Positions 6,731-9,399 of a DNA stretch of 9,399 nt are shown here, one piece after another. This DNA is from Mollicutes bacterium (GTDB lineage Bacteria > Bacillota_I > Bacilli_A > Izemoplasmatales > Izemoplasmataceae). The notes beneath the pieces were generated by a model. The model searched no databases and was not told where the DNA came from. It saw only the letters and a program-made list of their open reading frames with translations. The DNA lies in NCBI GenBank assembly GCA_003551455.1, contig PUMR01000009.1, positions 1 to 9,399 of the forward strand. The letters are read 5' to 3'. The position numbers and the translations under genes are program-made. Position 1 is the first letter of the stretch. Every line of letters starts with the position of its first letter.

Positions 6731-6739
6731 CCACCTTCC
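6731..6739 (-). promoter_or_regulatory. Ribosome binding site deciding the peptidase start
   Basis: On the minus strand this reads GGAAGGTGG, one mismatch from GGAAGGAGG. It ends 5 nt before the GTG at 6725. The alternative GTG at 6734 falls inside the site, so the downstream start is favoured. Confidence 0.65.
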
Positions 6740-6765
6740 CATTACCGTCGGGCTTGTGCTATCAT
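6736..6765 (+). promoter_or_regulatory. Candidate promoter for the methyltransferase-exoA-toroid operon
   Basis: TGCTATCAT at 6757-6765 is an extended -10 with one mismatch, 18 nt from TTCCCA (6736-6741, 4 of 6 to TTGACA). A start near 6772 would give a leader of about 60 nt. A second, weaker element is TGTTATAGC (6779-6787). This call is tentative. Confidence 0.4.
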
Positions 6766-6780
6766 GAGTGTGATGTCATG

Positions 6781-6798
6781 TTATAGCGGGATTATAGC
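6781..6798. repeat. Direct repeat TTATAGC spaced one helical turn
   Basis: TTATAGC occurs at 6781-6787 and 6792-6798, start to start 11 nt. The second copy overlaps the minus-strand -10. Such spacing fits an operator for a regulator binding one DNA face, but with only two 7-mers chance is not excluded. Confidence 0.35.
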
Positions 6799-6819
6799 AT
6801 GTGAACGAAGTTTTTTCCA
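6791..6819 (-). promoter_or_regulatory. Extended -10 promoter for the S41-like peptidase gene
   Basis: On the minus strand TGCTATAAT (complement of 6791-6799) is a full extended -10. It lies 17 nt from TGGAAA (complement of 6814-6819, 4 of 6 to TTGACA). The predicted start is near 6784, giving a leader of about 58 nt. Its -35 sits beside the ribosome binding site of the plus-strand methyltransferase gene. Confidence 0.6.
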
Positions 6820-6831
6820 CAGGAGGCCCCC

Positions 6832-7512
6832 ATGAGATACAAAAAGACGAGAGTGTTCTGGGACAAGGTGTTCACCGAATACGACAAATCCCCGCCCGCT
6901 GACGGGCGGTTGCCCGTCAAAGCCCTTGACGAGGCCTTGGACATCCTCGCCGAGAACGACACGGACCAGTTCCGGGCCGTGGATTTCGGCTGTGCGCCGG
7001 GCGTCATGCTCTATTGCCTCTCCCGTAAGCGGGAGGGGACCTATTTCGGCATCGACATCAGCGAAGAGGGCGTCAAACGTTCGAAAGAGCTCTTCAAGGG
7101 GAAACGGCCCTTTCCGCGCTTTCTTCTCGGGTCCATCGAGAAACTCGCCGTCTTCAAAGACGACGAGGCGGACGCTTTCATCGTCTCGAATGTCCTCGAC
7201 AATCTCACCCCCGCCGACGCCCGCTATCTATTGCAGGAGGCGCATCGCATCTTGAAACCGGCCGGCAGGCTCCTGGTCAAACTGAACCCCTACCTCGCCC
7301 CCGCCGATATCGCCCATGAAGGCTACACTCCCGCGGCGGACGACGAGTTCGACTTCTATGAAGGAGAGGACGGCATCTATCTTTGGAATCTCGATACCGA
7401 AACCTGGCGCGGCCTGTTCGACTCCTACGGGTTCGAGGTGGTCGAAAAGGGGTCGCTGGGAGAAGAGGCCGCCTACAACCGCCTCTTCATCTTGGAGAAA
7501 CGCGATGGATGA
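6832..7512 (+). CDS. Class I SAM-dependent methyltransferase
   Basis: This cytoplasmic enzyme of 226 residues transfers a methyl group from S-adenosylmethionine. Motif I is 'AVDFGCAPGVML' (residues 49-60), the glycine loop of the SAM site. It is followed by the acidic strand end 'YFGIDISEEGV' (71-81), 'GSIEKL' (100-105), 'DAFIVSNVLDNL' (114-125) and 'AHRILKPAGRLLVKLNP' (137-153). This order and spacing match the Methyltransf_11/25 group, which act on small molecules, lipids or quinones more often than on DNA. No N-6 or C-5 DNA methylase motif (DPPY, PC) is present. The acceptor substrate cannot be told. AGGAGG at 6821-6826 is 5 nt from the ATG. The gene heads a three-gene unit, with exoA starting 30 nt after its stop. 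Confidence 0.88.
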   Translation: MRYKKTRVFWDKVFTEYDKSPPADGRLPVKALDEALDILAENDTDQFRAVDFGCAPGVMLYCLSRKREGTYFGIDISEEGVKRSKELFKGKRPFPRFLLGSIEKLAVFKDDEADAFIVSNVLDNLTPADARYLLQEAHRILKPAGRLLVKLNPYLAPADIAHEGYTPAADDEFDFYEGEDGIYLWNLDTETWRGLFDSYGFEVVEKGSLGEEAAYNRLFILEKRDG

Positions 7513-7542
7513 TCGCGGTCTCTTCAGGGAGGGGCATAGGAT

Positions 7543-8292
7543 ATGAAATTCGCGAGTTGGAATGTCAACGGCCTCCGGGCGGCGGTGCGAAAAGGGTTCT
7601 TCGAAGTCCTCGAAAGAATGGATGCCGACATCTTCGCCGTGCAGGAGACCAAGATGAAAGAAGAACAGAAGGATTTCACCTTCGCAGGGTATCATGAATT
7701 CTGGAATAGTGCCGAAAGACCGGGCTATTCGGGGACGCTCACCTTGGCGAGAGAAAAACCCCTCTCCGTGACGAGGGGTCTTCAGGGAGAACCGGACGAC
7801 GAAGGCCGGGTCCTCACGCTGGAATATGAAGACTTCTATTTCGTCAACTCCTACAGTCCGAATTCGGGCGAAGGACTGAAACGCCTCCCCTTCCGCATGG
7901 ATTTCGAGACCCGCTTCCATGAACACCTGCAAAGCCTCGATGCGAAAAAACCCGTCATCCTCACGGGCGACCTCAACGTCGCCCATCAGGAGATCGATCT
8001 GAAAAACCCGAAAAACAACCAAAAGAACGCCGGTTTCACCCTTGAAGAAAGAGAACGGTTCACGGAGCTTCTCGAGAAAGGCTTCACGGACACGTTCCGT
8101 GCCTTGTATCCCGCCAAAGTGCAATACACCTGGTGGTCATATCGTTTCAACGCCCGCAAAAGAAACGCCGGCTGGCGGATCGACTATTTCGTCGTCTCGG
8201 AGCGTCTCATGGAACGAGTGGAAGAAAGCCGCATCCATGACGACATCGAAGGCAGCGACCACTGCCCCGTGACATTGATAATCGATCTTTGA
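7543..8292 (+). CDS. exoA: Exodeoxyribonuclease III / AP endonuclease
   Basis: This enzyme cleaves DNA 5' of abasic sites and trims 3' ends in base-excision repair, acting in the cytoplasm with Mg2+. The 249-residue protein covers the whole endonuclease/exonuclease/phosphatase fold of the ExoIII (Xth) family. Visible active-site residues are Asn7 in 'SWNVNGLRA', Glu35 in 'QETK', Tyr104 in 'SYSPNSGEGL', Asp143 and Asn145 in 'TGDLNVAHQEIDLKNPK', Asp214 in 'GWRIDYFVVSE', and Asp239-His240 in 'GSDHCPV'. The 'GDLNVAHQEIDLKNPK' and 'GWRIDYFVVSE' stretches are, from memory, those of Bacillus subtilis ExoA. GGAGGGG at 7528-7534 lies 8 nt before the ATG. It sits between the methyltransferase and toroid genes in an apparent operon and has no unusual truncation. 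Confidence 0.96.
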   Translation: MKFASWNVNGLRAAVRKGFFEVLERMDADIFAVQETKMKEEQKDFTFAGYHEFWNSAERPGYSGTLTLAREKPLSVTRGLQGEPDDEGRVLTLEYEDFYFVNSYSPNSGEGLKRLPFRMDFETRFHEHLQSLDAKKPVILTGDLNVAHQEIDLKNPKNNQKNAGFTLEERERFTELLEKGFTDTFRALYPAKVQYTWWSYRFNARKRNAGWRIDYFVVSERLMERVEESRIHDDIEGSDHCPVTLIIDL

Positions 8293-8325
8293 CCTTTCCG
8301 CGGCCGGGGAGGGAAACGGAGGAAA

Positions 8326-9264
8326 ATGATGGATGTCATCGCTTGGCTCAAGGAGGGAGACCCGTCCTTGACCCCGCTCGTCGAGAGACATCTCCTGGGG
8401 AAAAAGGCTTCATTCACGACAGAGGGCATCATCGGCCGCTATCTCGAGCTTTTTGATCACGAGACCTCGATGTGGGGGGGCGGCATCTATTCACCGAAAT
8501 GGGTGTCGACCCACTACACGATGATGGAGCTCGCTTACATGGAGATCGACCCGGCTCATCCCGTCTATCAAAAAGCCATGCGGAAGCTTTGGCGGCGAAT
8601 GTGGCAGAACTATGTCATAGACAAGGGGCGAGACCTCGACCTTTGCATCGTGGGGATGCTCACGGGCCTACTCGCTTACGGAAGAGCAAAAGAGGCCTTG
8701 CTCGCGGAATTGATCGACCACATCCTCTCCCTCCCCTTTCCCGACGGCGGCTGGAACTGTGAATGGTCGCACCGGACGAGAAAGCCGAAGAAGAGTTCCC
8801 TCCACACCACGATATCCGTGTCCGAGGGTCTGCAAAGCTTCCTCGCGGAAGGCTACACCCATCGCCGGGACGAAGTCGAAAAAGCCCTCGCTCTCGGTGG
8901 GGAATTCATGCTCAAAAAACGACTCTTCCGTTCCGAGACAACCGGCGAGACCATCCATCCCGAGATGGTCGCCTGGCACTACCCGACCCGTTGGCGTTAC
9001 GACATCCATCGCGCTCTGGAACACTTCGCCGACAGGCACCGCCCTTTCGATTCCCGGATGGAAGAGGCCATGGAGATCCTCGTGGACTCGTTGGACGCAC
9101 ACGGTCGCGCTCCCCGGGGAAAACAATACTCGGGACGCATCCATTTCCGTCTGGAAACGACGCCCAAAGGTCGCTTCAACACGCTCCGGGCGTTAAAGAT
9201 CCTCAAGCGCTACCGACCCGCACTGTTCACCGAAAAGACGAACATCGAATTGGCTGAAGGATAG
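8326..9264 (+). CDS. Alpha/alpha-toroid protein, terpene cyclase/prenyltransferase-like, substrate unknown
   Basis: This 312-residue soluble protein is rich in Trp and aromatic residues. Its segments recall the squalene-cyclase/protein-prenyltransferase alpha-alpha barrel: 'WGGGIYSPKWVSTHYTMMEL' (50-69), 'FPDGGWNCEW' (138-147, like a QW/DGGW turn), 'HTTISVSEGLQSFL' (160-173), 'MVAWHYPTRWRYDIHRAL' (214-231) and 'FNTLRALKILKRY' (284-296). The protonating DxDD motif of squalene-hopene cyclases is absent. 'RDLDLC' (102-107) is only loosely like it, and no membrane-insertion segment is seen. It may therefore not be a triterpene cyclase. Similar toroid proteins in Bacillota are annotated only by superfamily. 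Two ATGs open the frame. GGAGG at 8318-8322 is 3 nt from the first (8326) and 6 nt from the second (8329), so 8329 is the better start. It follows exoA by 33 nt, so co-transcription is likely. No clear terminator follows. Confidence 0.75.
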   Translation: MMDVIAWLKEGDPSLTPLVERHLLGKKASFTTEGIIGRYLELFDHETSMWGGGIYSPKWVSTHYTMMELAYMEIDPAHPVYQKAMRKLWRRMWQNYVIDKGRDLDLCIVGMLTGLLAYGRAKEALLAELIDHILSLPFPDGGWNCEWSHRTRKPKKSSLHTTISVSEGLQSFLAEGYTHRRDEVEKALALGGEFMLKKRLFRSETTGETIHPEMVAWHYPTRWRYDIHRALEHFADRHRPFDSRMEEAMEILVDSLDAHGRAPRGKQYSGRIHFRLETTPKGRFNTLRALKILKRYRPALFTEKTNIELAEG

Positions 9265-9399
9265 AGACCGCACATCAAGGAGCCAGCTATCAAAAAGTCA
9301 AGAAATGAATGAGTGATTGTACTTACACCGAAAAAGGGCATGCGAAAAATATCCGTGATGCAACTGGTTCCTCGACCCGGATGATGCTATTTGCCATAG
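9265..9399. other. Unassigned tail, less GC-rich, with only edge-truncated short frames
   Basis: No terminator, tRNA or recognised gene is seen. Three frames run to the right edge. A plus-strand frame opens at the ATG at 9309 (30 codons, open). A minus-strand frame runs from 9399 to a stop at 9298 (33 codons, ending 'YFSHALFRCKYNHSFIS'). Another minus-strand frame runs from the ATG at 9397 to a stop at 9323 ('MANSIIRVEEPVASRIFF', 24 residues). None has a convincing ribosome binding site inside the window. AAGGAG at 9277-9282 has no start codon at a suitable distance. The region looks less GC-rich than the rest and could be the tail of a convergent gene or intergenic DNA. Confidence 0.4.

Noticed and set aside
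6832..8292. Methyltransferase plus exoA as a restriction-modification or phage defence pair
   Set aside because: The methyltransferase has no DNA-methylase motifs and the nuclease is a standard housekeeping AP endonuclease with all active-site residues.
8326..9264. Squalene-hopene cyclase identity for the toroid protein
   Set aside because: The protein is about half the family length (usually over 600 residues) and lacks the DxDD acid motif and full QW repeats, so only superfamily-level similarity is claimed.
9340..9384. 14-codon plus-strand frame starting at the ATG at 9340, with AAAAAGGG just upstream
   Set aside because: The ribosome binding site is too close to the ATG and the peptide is very short with nothing to support it.
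9357..9390. Possible tRNA T-arm-like sequence (GGTTCCTCGACCC)
   Set aside because: No matching acceptor, anticodon or D-arm could be placed around it, and the T-loop consensus GTTCRANNC is not met.

Overview
The window is about 55-57% GC by eye and densely coded on both strands. It has eight protein genes and no rRNA, tRNA, CRISPR array or insertion sequence that I could recognise. Ribosome binding sites are AGGAGG-like and the envelope proteins are lipoproteins with Bacillota-style signal peptides. ExoA is closest, from memory, to the Bacillus-type enzyme. The acidic FN3-like repeat protein and the small atrophied-Ig lipoprotein resemble proteins I associate with Acholeplasma/Izemoplasma-like lineages and other deep Bacillota. 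Seven of the eight genes end in TGA and Trp is encoded by TGG, so the standard bacterial code is used. A GC-rich, free-living relative of the Mollicutes or another Bacillota lineage is my best guess. The placement is an inference and could not be checked by search.

Layout. (1) 3-2648 (+): the C-terminal part of a large surface protein made of nine tandem FN3-like modules, running off the left edge and closed by a hairpin terminator. (2) 2725-3504 (+): a CPBP-family intramembrane metalloprotease with all its catalytic motifs. (3) 3653-4648 (+): an unrecognised two-helix membrane protein with a coiled coil and a very basic tail, driven by an extended -10 promoter. A bidirectional terminator at 4670-4699 separates it from the convergent minus-strand pair. 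(4) 5157-6725 (-) and 4709-5056 (-): an S41-like peptidase lipoprotein and a tiny Ig-like lipoprotein. The small gene also has its own promoter and a near-perfect Shine-Dalgarno sequence. (5) 6832-9264 (+): a tightly spaced three-gene unit encoding a SAM-dependent methyltransferase, exonuclease III/AP endonuclease (exoA) and an alpha/alpha-toroid (terpene-cyclase/prenyltransferase-like) protein. (6) 9265-9399: an unassigned tail that looks less GC-rich.

The left two thirds is an envelope neighbourhood: repeat surface protein, membrane protease, coiled-coil membrane protein, lipoprotein peptidase and Ig lipoprotein. The right third is a cytoplasmic operon pairing base-excision repair with two enzymes of unknown substrate. 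The short region at 6726-6831 between the divergent units contains overlapping promoter-like elements. I see no clear previously undescribed multi-gene system. The points most worth following up are the conserved acidic glycine loop in the FN3-like repeats, the coiled-coil membrane protein, and the toroid protein co-transcribed with exoA.
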